DNA of 42,481 nt, from the NCBI GenBank assembly GCA_028683835.1, contig JAQUHB010000022.1:1-42481 (forward strand). The letters are read 5' to 3'. The stretch's first letter is position 1, and each line of letters starts with the position of its first letter. Positions 27,360 through 35,144 of the stretch are shown one piece after another. A program made the translations under genes and the position numbers. Source of the stretch: Sulfurimonadaceae bacterium. GTDB taxonomy: Bacteria > Campylobacterota > Campylobacteria > Campylobacterales > Sulfurimonadaceae. Below the pieces are notes generated by a model that saw only the letters and a program-made list of their open reading frames with translations, had not been told where the DNA came from and did no database searches.

Positions 27360-27869
27360 ATGAACCGTTTTTTTATAACACTATTTTACAGCGGACTCTC
27401 GCCAAAAGCGCCGGGAACAGTAGGCTCTTTTGTTGCGCTTCTTATCGGAATCCCTGCCCTTGCTTATCTTGGTAATCAGCTTATGTTTACACTCACACTT
27501 CTTATCTCTGCTATTGCAGTCAAAGAGATCAACCGTTATGAGGTGACAAGCGGTACACATGATGATAAAAGTATTGTTATTGATGAGCTTGCTGGGATGT
27601 GGTTTGCACTTTCTATTGCACCGGGGACGATGCTAAACTTCAGTGATATTTTTGATTTTTCTAATGGTTTTTTAATTCAATCACTTTTAGCATTTGTCCT
27701 TTTTCGATATTTTGATATTGTAAAACCTTCTATTATAGGAAGAATCGATAGAAATATGAGCGGAGGTCTTGGAGTGATGCTCGATGATATCGTTGCAGGA
27801 TTTGCCGCTGGAATATCTGCGGCATTTTTGTGGCAAATGGGTTTAAAACTTTTGCCCTATCTTTCATAA
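27360..27869 (+). CDS. pgpA: Phosphatidylglycerophosphatase A
   Basis: A 169-residue PgpA-family membrane protein that dephosphorylates phosphatidylglycerol-phosphate. GLSPKAPGTVGSFVAL near the N-terminus, DDKSIVIDELAGMWFAL with the metal acidic residues, and GGLGVMLDDIVAGFAAG near the C-terminus are family motifs, with about four hydrophobic helices. The start ATG follows AGGATTTTA and lies 7 bases after the upstream stop, so it is the last gene of the ispDF-led operon. C. jejuni has the same neighbour order. Confidence 0.92.
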   Translation: MNRFFITLFYSGLSPKAPGTVGSFVALLIGIPALAYLGNQLMFTLTLLISAIAVKEINRYEVTSGTHDDKSIVIDELAGMWFALSIAPGTMLNFSDIFDFSNGFLIQSLLAFVLFRYFDIVKPSIIGRIDRNMSGGLGVMLDDIVAGFAAGISAAFLWQMGLKLLPYLS

Positions 27870-27873
27870 TAAA

Positions 27874-27907
27874 GCCTTACACGTGAAGTACCCTTTGGGT
27901 ATAAGGC
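27874..27907. terminator. Bidirectional terminator between pgpA and gdhA
   Basis: A two-part stem: GCCTTA (27874-27879) pairs with TAAGGC (27902-27907), and TACCC (27889-27893) pairs with GGGTA (27897-27901) around TTT. It sits 5 bases after the pgpA stop and 16 bases past the gdhA end on the other strand. The left arm contains CTTACACGTGAAG, a degenerate cousin of the CTTACATGTAAG repeat. Confidence 0.65.
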
Positions 27908-27922
27908 GTTAGTTAAAAACTC

Positions 27923-29281
27923 TTAAATCCCTTCAGCAATCATCGCATCAGCAACACGTTTAAATCCTGCAATATTCGCGCCATCTATATAATTTCCTTC
28001 AACACCGTAATCTTTTGCTGTTAAAGCGATACGCTTACAAATCTGTTGCATTGTTTCTTTCAACTTTTCATCCACTTTTGCAAAAGACCATTTTTGCATA
28101 GAAGCATTTTGACTCATCTCAAACTCGCTCACAGAAACTCCACCAGCATTTGCAGCTTTTGCGGGAGCAAAGCATATTTTATGGGCTAAAAAGAGCTCCG
28201 TAGCTTCAGGAGTTGAGGGCATATTTGCTCCTTCACTTACTGAAACACAACCATTTTTTATAAGATTATCGGCATCCACTTTTGTCAACTCGTTTTGTGT
28301 TGCACATGGAAATGCCGCATAACAAGGAATCGTCCATACAGAATGTCCTCCATCTGGATAGTCTGCTAGTGGAATATAATTGGCACCGTTATGAACACTA
28401 AGATACTCTTTTAAAGAGCCTCGTCTTTCAAGTTTAATCTCTTTAATCAATTTTAAATTTATCCCTCGACTGTCATATAATGTCCCTGCCGAATCTGAAC
28501 AGCTTACAACTAGAGCTCCAAGTGACTGAAGTTTTTCTATCGTATATATCGCAACATTTCCCGCACCGCTGACTGTACATATTTTTCCATTAAGCGGTTC
28601 TTTTCTCTCATGTTCTAACATCGCTTCAGTAAAATATACAACACCGTATCCTGTCGCTTCAGGACGCATTAAAGAGCCGCCAAAAATAAAAGGCTTTCCT
28701 GTCAAAACACCTTCATATGTAGATGTTATTTTTTTATACTCACCAAAAAGATACCCTATTTCACGAGCGCCTACGCCGATGTCACCTGCAGGCACATCCA
28801 TACGAGGGCCTATATATTTGTGAAGTTCCGTCATAAAAGCAGAACAAAACTTCATGATTTCAAAATCACTTTTTCCCTTGGGATCAAAATCACTTCCACC
28901 CTTTGCCCCGCCTATAGGAAGACCGGTAAGAGAATTTTTAAGTATCTGCTCAAATCCCAAAAATTTAAGTATCCCTTCATTCACCGTTGGATGAAATCGA
29001 AGTCCACCTTTGTAGGGTCCAAGAGAGTTATTAAATTGAACTCTATAACCGGTATTGACTTGAATATTTTGCTGATCATCCATCCATGTAACTTTAAATT
29101 TTATAATTCTATCTGGAATAATCAGACGATCTAAAATAGCGTGTCTCTTATATCTTGGATCAGATTCTAACAATGGTGCGATAGAAGTTATTACCTCTTC
29201 CATCGCCTGAAAAAATATAGCATCATCCGCACAGTTTGACTCTTTGAATTTATTGAGTTCATTTTTTATAATATCTAACAT
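27923..29281 (-). CDS. gdhA: NADP-type glutamate dehydrogenase
   Basis: A 452-residue hexameric-type glutamate dehydrogenase, making glutamate from 2-oxoglutarate and ammonium. Motifs are GPYKGGLRFHPTVNEGILKFLGFEQ, the active-site lysine in LPIGGAKGGSDFDPKGKSD, DVPAGDIGVGAREIGY, and the dinucleotide-binding SGAGNVAIYTIEKL. The length matches E. coli GdhA (447). Residue context (SDSAGTLYD after the beta-strand) fits NADP rather than NAD, but this is not certain. A TATAAT lies upstream at 29310-29315, giving it its own promoter. Confidence 0.95.
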   Translation of the reverse strand: MLDIIKNELNKFKESNCADDAIFFQAMEEVITSIAPLLESDPRYKRHAILDRLIIPDRIIKFKVTWMDDQQNIQVNTGYRVQFNNSLGPYKGGLRFHPTVNEGILKFLGFEQILKNSLTGLPIGGAKGGSDFDPKGKSDFEIMKFCSAFMTELHKYIGPRMDVPAGDIGVGAREIGYLFGEYKKITSTYEGVLTGKPFIFGGSLMRPEATGYGVVYFTEAMLEHERKEPLNGKICTVSGAGNVAIYTIEKLQSLGALVVSCSDSAGTLYDSRGINLKLIKEIKLERRGSLKEYLSVHNGANYIPLADYPDGGHSVWTIPCYAAFPCATQNELTKVDADNLIKNGCVSVSEGANMPSTPEATELFLAHKICFAPAKAANAGGVSVSEFEMSQNASMQKWSFAKVDEKLKETMQQICKRIALTAKDYGVEGNYIDGANIAGFKRVADAMIAEGI

Positions 29282-29309
29282 CTCTTCTCCATATCTCTTA
29301 ATATAATTT

Positions 29310-29315
29310 ATTATA
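29310..29315 (-). promoter_or_regulatory. gdhA -10 element
   Basis: TATAAT on the minus strand, 28 bases before the gdhA ATG, in the 48-base gap after the permease gene. GGAGAAGAG before the ATG is the ribosome-binding site. The -35 is weak. Confidence 0.5.
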
Positions 29316-29329
29316 CCAGATGTTAAAAA

Positions 29330-30130
29330 TCAGTTTCTAATCTCTTTTTGATTTGTGAGCTGTTGTAAGTAGTTTGAAATGTTAATGAGTGAAAAGGTAA
29401 TTAAAAAAATCAAAAGTCCCGGAAAAAAGCTCACCCACCAAGCGATTTGTATCACCTCTTTTCCATCACTCATGATACTTCCCCAACTCATCTGTGGAGC
29501 CACGATGCCAAGACCTAAAAAGCTCAAAGCCGATTCTGAAAGGATCGCACCGCCAACTCCAAAAGTAAAACTGACAAAAAATATCGGTGCTAAAAGCGGT
29601 ACATAATATTTTAAAATTATTTTTGCCTTGGAAACATTTGCAATACGAAGTATTTTAATAAAAGGTTGTGCACCAATAGAGTAGCTTTCACTTCTTACGA
29701 GTCTTGCTGTTGTCATCCATCCAGTTAGAGAGATAATAAGGACCAATACCCAGACAGAAGCGTTCACATAACTCACAAGTGCCAAAAGTAAAAAGAAAGT
29801 GGGAAAAGTTAAAAATAGATCTACTATTAAAACAAAACTTTTGTCTGTTCTGCCTTTAAAATATCCTGCAGTAGCACCGACAATAAGACCAATAAATGTG
29901 GATAAAAAGGCACTGAGTATCCCGATGAGCAAAGAAACCTGTCCCCCTTCTATGAGGCGTGCAAGAAGATCACGTCCTAGTCTGTCAGTTCCAAGAAGAT
30001 ATGTAGACGAAGGTGCACTTAATATTGCGCTTACATGTAAGGCTGTTGGAGAAACGGAATAAAATAAAGACCCTATAAAACTAAAAAGCATGACAAAAAT
30101 TAAAATTACAATACTAAAGTAAGGGATCAA
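29330..30130 (-). CDS. ABC transporter permease, OppC/DppC type (orphan)
   Basis: A 266-residue BPD_transp_1 permease with about six TM helices. LLGTDRLGRDLLARLIEGGQVSLLIG near residue 44 and ESALSFLGLGIVAPQMSWGSIM near residue 200 are standard for the C-type permease of peptide and nickel importers. An in-frame TAA (the flgK stop) precedes it and no ATG is near, so it probably starts at TTG (30128-30130). It begins 12 bases after flgK. The partner genes (B permease, ATPases, binding protein) are not in the window, so it must work with subunits encoded elsewhere. A CTTACATGTAAG copy is in frame near residue 31. Confidence 0.85.
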   Translation of the reverse strand: MIPYFSIVILIFVMLFSFIGSLFYSVSPTALHVSAILSAPSSTYLLGTDRLGRDLLARLIEGGQVSLLIGILSAFLSTFIGLIVGATAGYFKGRTDKSFVLIVDLFLTFPTFFLLLALVSYVNASVWVLVLIISLTGWMTTARLVRSESYSIGAQPFIKILRIANVSKAKIILKYYVPLLAPIFFVSFTFGVGGAILSESALSFLGLGIVAPQMSWGSIMSDGKEVIQIAWWVSFFPGLLIFLITFSLINISNYLQQLTNQKEIRN

Positions 30131-30142
30131 ATGAAAATCACT

Positions 30143-32011
30143 TTACTGTTTGATACCAAGAAGAGTAGTCATCATTTGATCAATAGTCGTAATAATTTTT
30201 GCACATGCACCGTATGAAGTTTGATACTTAATGAGATTTGTCATCTCTTCATCCATATTCACTTTTGAAACGGAATCATACTCTTGTTGTGCTGCTGTGT
30301 AGCGGGCTGTAATAGTATCATTTGCTGCGATAGCCGCATTTGTTTGAGATCCGACTGTTGTAGCGATAGTATCAAACATCCCATAAGTTGTATCACTATA
30401 AGTAGCACCACTATTTTTTTGTGTAAATTTGATATTTTCAAACTGTGACTGAACCATAGCCATAGCGATTGCATTATTACCAGAAGTTGGTGCCGTGTTA
30501 GCGGCAATTTGCGTAGGATCTTTTTTGAGTTTACTAGCCAAATCTATATTACTTGCATCGGTTCCATCAAAAAATTTATTTAAACCCATAGCTCCCGCGA
30601 AATTTGTTCCTGAACCAAAACTATTATTTGAATCTAAATTGTCTTTGATAGCGAAAGTATAGCCTTGTGATTGCAAGCTAGAATCTTTTAAATTAATTCC
30701 TAAAGAACCATTTGAATAACTTACAGATAGGAAAGAATTAACATCATTGTTTGCATTGTTATCGGCATTATCATCTTTACTTGCGGCAACTTGTGCTTGA
30801 ATAGAGTTTGAACCAGAAGTAAAAGTAGTCAAATCATCTACATTAATAGTACGATTTGCAACTACATTTCCATTAATATCATATACGATGAGATCAAAAC
30901 TTCCTTTTTGTATTCCCAAACCTGTATTTATAAGTGCATCTGATGGGTTTGAGATCACTGGATTTGACTGCATAGAAGTTGTTGTACTTTGTGCATAAAT
31001 ATTGTTTGTACTTTGGATTAACCCTGCTGCAAACATATCTAGTTGATCGCTTATTCCCTGCAATACTCCATTTGTCGGCTTTCCATCAGCACCTATGTCA
31101 GAACCTCTAAGATTTAAAAGAGCACCGACACTTCCACCAGTTATATTTTGAGTAAATGGTATCTGAGCACCATCTTGACGCTGATAGTAAAGCGAATACA
31201 TACCACTTTTACTTGAAGTGTTATCCAAACCTATAGGATGATAACCTGTTCCATCAACAATATTGAAACCATTAATACTGATACTATAACTACCATTTTT
31301 AATTGCCAGATTAGAATCAACTGCATTATTTGACTCTATCTGACCAGACATCACATTTGCACCAACAAGGTTAGCTAACGAAAGTTCAAGAGTACTTCGT
31401 TGATCTCTTAAATCATTTGCATTATTCGCACCACCAGCTTCAGTAGTTCCAATAGCCGTATTTAGACTTGCTATCTGTTTTGCTATATTATTCACTTCAT
31501 CAATATTCGTTTTGAGCTGATCGTTCAGCTGACTTTGAAGCGAAGAAACCTGCGCTTGTGTTGTTTGAATATGTTGCGTTAAGACCTGTGTTTGCTGTGA
31601 AAGTGCCACTTTTACCGCATTATTATCAGGATTATCAGCCAAAGATTGCCACATATTATAATAAGCACTCAAATCTGATTTGATTCCAACACCGTCTATT
31701 TCAGGAAAATAAGTTGAAACCTGTTGCAATGTACTTTTTGTAAAATCTGATGCCTGTTTATCCGCAGAAGAAGAGGTATAACTGTTAAAAGTGAATTGAT
31801 CAAAAATACGTGCAATTTGCTGTATTTGAGTTCCATTACCTACTGCACCTGGAGTAAGATTGATTGGTGGAGCAGCCTGCGTCATCACTCGCTGACGACT
31901 GTACCCATCGGTATTGGCATTTGTAATATTGTGTCCAGTCGTATCTATTGCAACTTGCGCTGCATTAAGTCCTGAATACCCGATGCTAAGAGAGTTAATT
32001 ATTGATGCCAT
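30143..32011 (-). CDS. flgK: Flagellar hook-associated protein 1
   Basis: A 622-residue hook-filament junction protein, exported by the flagellar type III system. The N-terminal region IINSLSIGYSGLNAAQVAIDTTGHNITNANTDGYSRQR and the C-terminal MDEEMTNLIKYQTSYGACAKIITTIDQMM are the conserved coiled-coil ends of the FlgK/FlgE family. The middle is Ser/Asn/Gly-rich and variable. There is no signal peptide, as expected. It follows flgN, its likely export chaperone, by 3 bases. Confidence 0.95.
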   Translation of the reverse strand: MASIINSLSIGYSGLNAAQVAIDTTGHNITNANTDGYSRQRVMTQAAPPINLTPGAVGNGTQIQQIARIFDQFTFNSYTSSSADKQASDFTKSTLQQVSTYFPEIDGVGIKSDLSAYYNMWQSLADNPDNNAVKVALSQQTQVLTQHIQTTQAQVSSLQSQLNDQLKTNIDEVNNIAKQIASLNTAIGTTEAGGANNANDLRDQRSTLELSLANLVGANVMSGQIESNNAVDSNLAIKNGSYSISINGFNIVDGTGYHPIGLDNTSSKSGMYSLYYQRQDGAQIPFTQNITGGSVGALLNLRGSDIGADGKPTNGVLQGISDQLDMFAAGLIQSTNNIYAQSTTTSMQSNPVISNPSDALINTGLGIQKGSFDLIVYDINGNVVANRTINVDDLTTFTSGSNSIQAQVAASKDDNADNNANNDVNSFLSVSYSNGSLGINLKDSSLQSQGYTFAIKDNLDSNNSFGSGTNFAGAMGLNKFFDGTDASNIDLASKLKKDPTQIAANTAPTSGNNAIAMAMVQSQFENIKFTQKNSGATYSDTTYGMFDTIATTVGSQTNAAIAANDTITARYTAAQQEYDSVSKVNMDEEMTNLIKYQTSYGACAKIITTIDQMMTTLLGIKQ

Positions 32012-32014
32012 GAC

Positions 32015-32443
32015 CTACGCTCTAATTTCCAAAAATGATGGGTTTTTTGATGCAACTCTTTGATATCCATTCATCTCCGTAGGAACGATACGCTCCAACA
32101 AAGTATTATAAAATGCACTGACGGTCAAAACCATTTTTGCATATTTTTGATTAGTTATCCTTAAGTTTGAAAGTTCATCTCTTAGTTCACCAAGTGCACT
32201 ATGCTCTTCACTATTTAACAAATTTGCAAGATCCTTCTGCGGATTTTTGCTCATGAGTTTTGATATTTCATGATCAATCATAGCTTTTTTAGATTCAAAA
32301 CTTTTAATTTTTTCATCTTTAAGCGGTAATCGATCAAACTGAGGAGCTTGCTTTGCTTCTTTTATATCCTCAATATCAGTCTCTGTCATGCGTATAAGAT
32401 CTTTTAAGTCTCCAACCGCACTTTGTAAATGGTGTAACAGCAT
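32015..32443 (-). CDS. flgN: FlgN-like flagellar export chaperone
   Basis: A 142-residue, highly charged and mostly helical protein beginning MLLHHLQSAVGDLKDLIRMTETDIEDIKEAKQ, matching the FlgN fold (chaperone of FlgK and FlgL in the cytoplasm). Sequence conservation in this family is low; the call rests on length, helical pattern, and position between flgM and flgK, the same order as in C. jejuni. The C-terminus RVASKNPSFLEIRA is the probable substrate-binding end. Confidence 0.75.
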   Translation of the reverse strand: MLLHHLQSAVGDLKDLIRMTETDIEDIKEAKQAPQFDRLPLKDEKIKSFESKKAMIDHEISKLMSKNPQKDLANLLNSEEHSALGELRDELSNLRITNQKYAKMVLTVSAFYNTLLERIVPTEMNGYQRVASKNPSFLEIRA

Positions 32444-32460
32444 TTTAAACTCCTGATTGT

Positions 32461-32670
32461 TTATTGCAATAACTCATCGGCGATACGCTTTGAAAGCGTA
32501 GAGAGATCAAGTTTATATTCTCCAGACGCTATTGAATCTTTTAACTGACCAACTTTACTCATATCAGCATCTTTATTCATTTGCTCTGTTTTTTTTGTAT
32601 TAGACTTTACTTCAGTATTTATACTTTGAAAAGCCGCGCTTCCAACCACGCTATTTAACTGATTTATCAT
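32461..32670 (-). CDS. flgM: Anti-sigma-28 factor FlgM
   Basis: A 69-residue protein. The C-terminal half, VGQLKDSIASGEYKLDLSTLSKRIADELLQ, is the sigma-28-binding helix pair of FlgM; the N-terminus is polar and disordered-looking. It holds FliA inactive until the hook is finished. The gene has AAGGA before its ATG and a sigma-28-type promoter 57-83 bases upstream, so it is probably autoregulated within the late flagellar class. It leads flgM-flgN-flgK. Confidence 0.9.
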   Translation of the reverse strand: MINQLNSVVGSAAFQSINTEVKSNTKKTEQMNKDADMSKVGQLKDSIASGEYKLDLSTLSKRIADELLQ

Positions 32671-32726
32671 CGGTATTCCTTACCTCTTATATCAAGAGTA
32701 GCATTTAGCTTATAATTTATACTCTC

Positions 32727-32753
32727 ATATCGGCAAATACACATTTTCTTTTA
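32727..32753 (-). promoter_or_regulatory. Sigma-28 (FliA) promoter upstream of flgM
   Basis: On the minus strand TAAAAGAA (32746-32753), 11 bases, then GCCGATAT (32727-32734). This matches the FliA consensus TAAAGTTT-N11-GCCGATAA in both boxes and in spacing. It overlaps the last codon of flgJ and would start a transcript about 50 bases before flgM. Confidence 0.85.
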
Positions 32754-33071
32754 ACTTGGCTTTACTTGTTTTTGACTTAGATAATCATATAGCATTTGTG
32801 AAAATCCAAAACTTCCAGCACTTTGCTTACTGAGTTCATCGCGGTACATGGACTGGTACATCTTATCTCCTGGATCATTTTGAGAACTAAAAAGACTCTT
32901 TTCATCCTTCATCGCATCATCCATCATCATTTTTATAATAACTGACTCAAATGCATCTGTTTGTTCACGTAATTTTTTATCATCTTGAGTTGCCGTGATC
33001 TTTGGTGTAGAACCAACATCATTGGACAATAAAGCCTGTTGCATAGACGTTGAACCTATAAGACTGCTCAT
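32751..33071 (-). CDS. flgJ: FlgJ-like rod-binding protein (single domain)
   Basis: A 106-residue protein matching the rod-binding N-terminal domain of FlgJ: LREQTDAFESVIIKMMMDDAMKDEKSLFS and DKMYQSMYRDELSKQSAGSFGFSQMLYDYL. The peptidoglycan-hydrolase domain of enterobacterial FlgJ is missing, which is usual in Campylobacterota. It would cap the growing rod in the periplasm. The ATG overlaps the flgI stop (TAATG), indicating translational coupling. Confidence 0.88.
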   Translation of the reverse strand: MSSLIGSTSMQQALLSNDVGSTPKITATQDDKKLREQTDAFESVIIKMMMDDAMKDEKSLFSSQNDPGDKMYQSMYRDELSKQSAGSFGFSQMLYDYLSQKQVKPS

Positions 33072-34117
33072 TATATAACCTCCAGTTCAGCTGAGATAGA
33101 ACCTGCGCTTTTCATCGCCTCAAGGATTGAGATGATCGCTTTTGGAGTAGCGCCCAATTTTTGTAACGATCTCACGATATTTGCTACTGTTGTTGTTCCT
33201 GCTTTTGTGTAAACCTCATTTTGATTTAAGCCAATGACAAGATCATTATCTAGTTTCACAGCTCCTGCTGGAGATTCAGCCTGTGCAGATGGCTTTATTT
33301 TTATTGTAATATCCCCTTGGGTGATGACAACCGGCTTCACTTCTATATCAACACCGGCGATGATAGTCCCAGTTCTTTCATTGATAACTATTTTACTCTC
33401 CGGTGTATAGTCCATATTAATATTTTCAACTTTTGAGAGAAACTCTACCATTGTCTGGTTTGTCGGTCGTTGTAGTTTAATAGTACGAGAGTCAAGAGCT
33501 ACTGCTATTTGTGAATTATATGATGCATTGATAGCTTTTTGCACAGCAACTGCATTTTCAAAATTTGACTCTTTTAAAGAGAGTGTCGCGTATTGCTGAT
33601 GAGCGATATCTATATCTATCTCTCGTTCTATCATACCGCCGCCATAGACAAGACCTGCAGTTGGATGAGAATCCGCACCTGCACCACGCTCATTTTTTCC
33701 GCCGATACTCACAGGACCTTGAGCAAGTGCGTATATCTTGCCATCAACTCCCTTTAAAGGTGTCATCAAAAGTGTACCGCCTTGTAGCGACTGTGCATCT
33801 CCTATTGAAGAGACTGTCACATCTAGTTTATCGCCCTGTCTTGTAAATGCGCCTATTTTAGCCGTTACAACAACAGCTGCAACATTTTTAGACTTGATAT
33901 CTGCAGGATTCATATCTATATTCATAGCTTTAAGCATGTTTGCAATTGATTGTAAGGTGAATTTTGAAGTTGTCCCATCACCCGTTTTTTTCAAACCGAC
34001 GACCAAAGAATAACCAATAACCTGATTTTCTCTGACGCCAACGATAGAAGAAACATCTTTTATCTTAGTCGCCCCGAGGGCTAGTGACAGTATTAAAAGT
34101 AGTAAAAATGATTTCAT
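33071..34117 (-). CDS. flgI: Flagellar P-ring protein FlgI
   Basis: A 348-residue protein with a signal peptide (MKSFLLLLILSLALGATKI, cleavage after ALGA) and FlgI motifs along its length: VVGLKKTGDGTTSKFTLQSIANML, VVVTAKIGAFTRQGDKLDVTVSSIGDA, LQGGTLLMTPLKG, INERTGTIIAGVDIEVKPVVI, and a C-terminal NIVRSLQKLGATPKAIISILEAMKSAGSISAELEVI. It forms the periplasmic P-ring around the rod. AAGGA precedes the ATG. A sigma-54-type promoter lies just upstream, so flgI and flgJ fit the middle flagellar class. Confidence 0.96.
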   Translation of the reverse strand: MKSFLLLLILSLALGATKIKDVSSIVGVRENQVIGYSLVVGLKKTGDGTTSKFTLQSIANMLKAMNIDMNPADIKSKNVAAVVVTAKIGAFTRQGDKLDVTVSSIGDAQSLQGGTLLMTPLKGVDGKIYALAQGPVSIGGKNERGAGADSHPTAGLVYGGGMIEREIDIDIAHQQYATLSLKESNFENAVAVQKAINASYNSQIAVALDSRTIKLQRPTNQTMVEFLSKVENINMDYTPESKIVINERTGTIIAGVDIEVKPVVITQGDITIKIKPSAQAESPAGAVKLDNDLVIGLNQNEVYTKAGTTTVANIVRSLQKLGATPKAIISILEAMKSAGSISAELEVI

Positions 34118-34151
34118 TGCTATCCTTGCTTCTTAAGAGCAAGAATAGCAA
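34117..34151. repeat. Long inverted repeat between rsmD and flgI
   Basis: Arms TTGCTATCCTTGCT (34117-34130) and AGCAAGAATAGCAA (34138-34151) are complementary except at one base, with a 7-base centre. One end touches the flgI start codon and contains its ribosome-binding site; the other contains the -12 GC of the sigma-54-type promoter. No T-run follows. Confidence 0.7.
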
Positions 34152-34164
34152 TTTATGTTCCAAA
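34147..34164 (-). promoter_or_regulatory. Sigma-54 (RpoN) type promoter for flgI-flgJ
   Basis: The minus strand reads TTTGGAACATAAATTGCT, with GG (34160-34161) and GC (34148-34149) exactly 10 bases apart, as sigma-54 promoters require. The -24 box is TGGAAC rather than TGGCAC. Predicted start is near 34136, about 20 bases before the flgI ATG. Confidence 0.7.
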
Positions 34165-34165
34165 A

Positions 34166-34753
34166 TTAGTTATAGTAAGTTAAAGAAGTGTTTCCGAATT
34201 TTTTCGTTTTTGTCTTAATGTACTCTCCTATCATTTCAGGCAGTTCAAGAGAACTCATATGTTCTATAATAACCATTTCACAAAGCTCATGAGGAAACTC
34301 ACGGATGAGTTCTATCATCTTGTCATAAATATCTTCCATCCCTTCACGAACAGAAAAAGGGGGATCGATATAAAGATAAGCACTTTCTCCCAGATTTTTG
34401 ATTTTATTTATTACCGTTTTGATATTTGTAAAACTATCTCCACTCAAAACTTCACATGCAGCTGAATCAGTTTGTGCAATATTTTCATGTAATATTTTCA
34501 GAGCATCTCTGTCTTTTTCCATAAAAATGATCTTTTTTGCGCCGCGACTAAGTGCTTCTAAGCCTACAGATCCACTTCCTGAAAACACCTCAATAAAAAT
34601 AGCATCCATGATAGCAAACTGAATTGTATTGAAAAAAGATTCCAATACTATGACTTTTGAGGTACGTGTTGTTGTTTTGGAAGGAAGTTTAAGAGTTTTA
34701 CCCTTATACTTGCCTGCGATAATTTTTTTTGTAAAATTCGTACTATTTTTCAT
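34166..34753 (-). CDS. rsmD: 16S rRNA (guanine966-N2)-methyltransferase
   Basis: A 195-residue RsmD-family protein. IIAGKYKGKTLKLPSKTTTRTSKVIVLESFFNTI is the typical N-terminus, VFSGSGSVGLEALSRGAKKIIFMEKD the SAM-binding motif, and YIDPPF the catalytic (N/D)PPF of amino-methyltransferases acting on guanine. It modifies the small ribosomal subunit. Its start overlaps the upstream receiver-like gene by 11 bases. C. jejuni also keeps an rsmD homologue next to flgI. Confidence 0.92.
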   Translation of the reverse strand: MKNSTNFTKKIIAGKYKGKTLKLPSKTTTRTSKVIVLESFFNTIQFAIMDAIFIEVFSGSGSVGLEALSRGAKKIIFMEKDRDALKILHENIAQTDSAACEVLSGDSFTNIKTVINKIKNLGESAYLYIDPPFSVREGMEDIYDKMIELIREFPHELCEMVIIEHMSSLELPEMIGEYIKTKTKKFGNTSLTYYN

Positions 34754-35141
34754 AAAACGCTCTTATTGTCTTGATTAAATTTTCTTGATATTCTTGTGTG
34801 AGTTTTTCAATTCTCTCTTGCAAAAATGTGAAATCCAAACCTTTATCTGTAGTTTCAAAACTCTCTTTTTGTTCAAGTTCGTCTATCATAGAAAGAAAGC
34901 TTTGATTTTTTTTCTCATCGCTCATCACTTTTTCTAGAGCCAAAACAAGCTGAGATTTTGAAAATGGTTTCAGTAAATCCGCGTCACTCTCATTTGAGAT
35001 GTAGAGTATATGTTTATCGATATCAAGTTTTTGATCACTTACAACAATATCGCAGTTTTTAATGGGACTGAGTTCTTTCTCTAAAAACAGCTCTACGCTT
35101 CTCTGTAGAAGCGGAGATTCACATTTGACAGATACTCGCAT
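34743..35141 (-). CDS. Hypothetical protein with receiver-like segment
   Basis: A 132-residue protein I cannot name. Residues 30-36 (CDIVVSD) resemble beta-3 of a response-regulator receiver ending in the phosphoacceptor Asp, and residues 55-74 (DLLKPFSKSQLVLALEKVM) resemble the conserved Lys-Pro-Phe and last helix. Only about 22 residues separate them, half the normal spacing, so any receiver fold is shortened. The C-terminal 50 residues are predicted helix, rich in Glu/Lys. It lies between pglB and rsmD with an 11-base overlap into rsmD; C. jejuni has a hypothetical gene in the same place. Confidence 0.7.
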   Translation of the reverse strand: MRVSVKCESPLLQRSVELFLEKELSPIKNCDIVVSDQKLDIDKHILYISNESDADLLKPFSKSQLVLALEKVMSDEKKNQSFLSMIDELEQKESFETTDKGLDFTFLQERIEKLTQEYQENLIKTIRAFYEK

Positions 35142-35144
35142 CTG

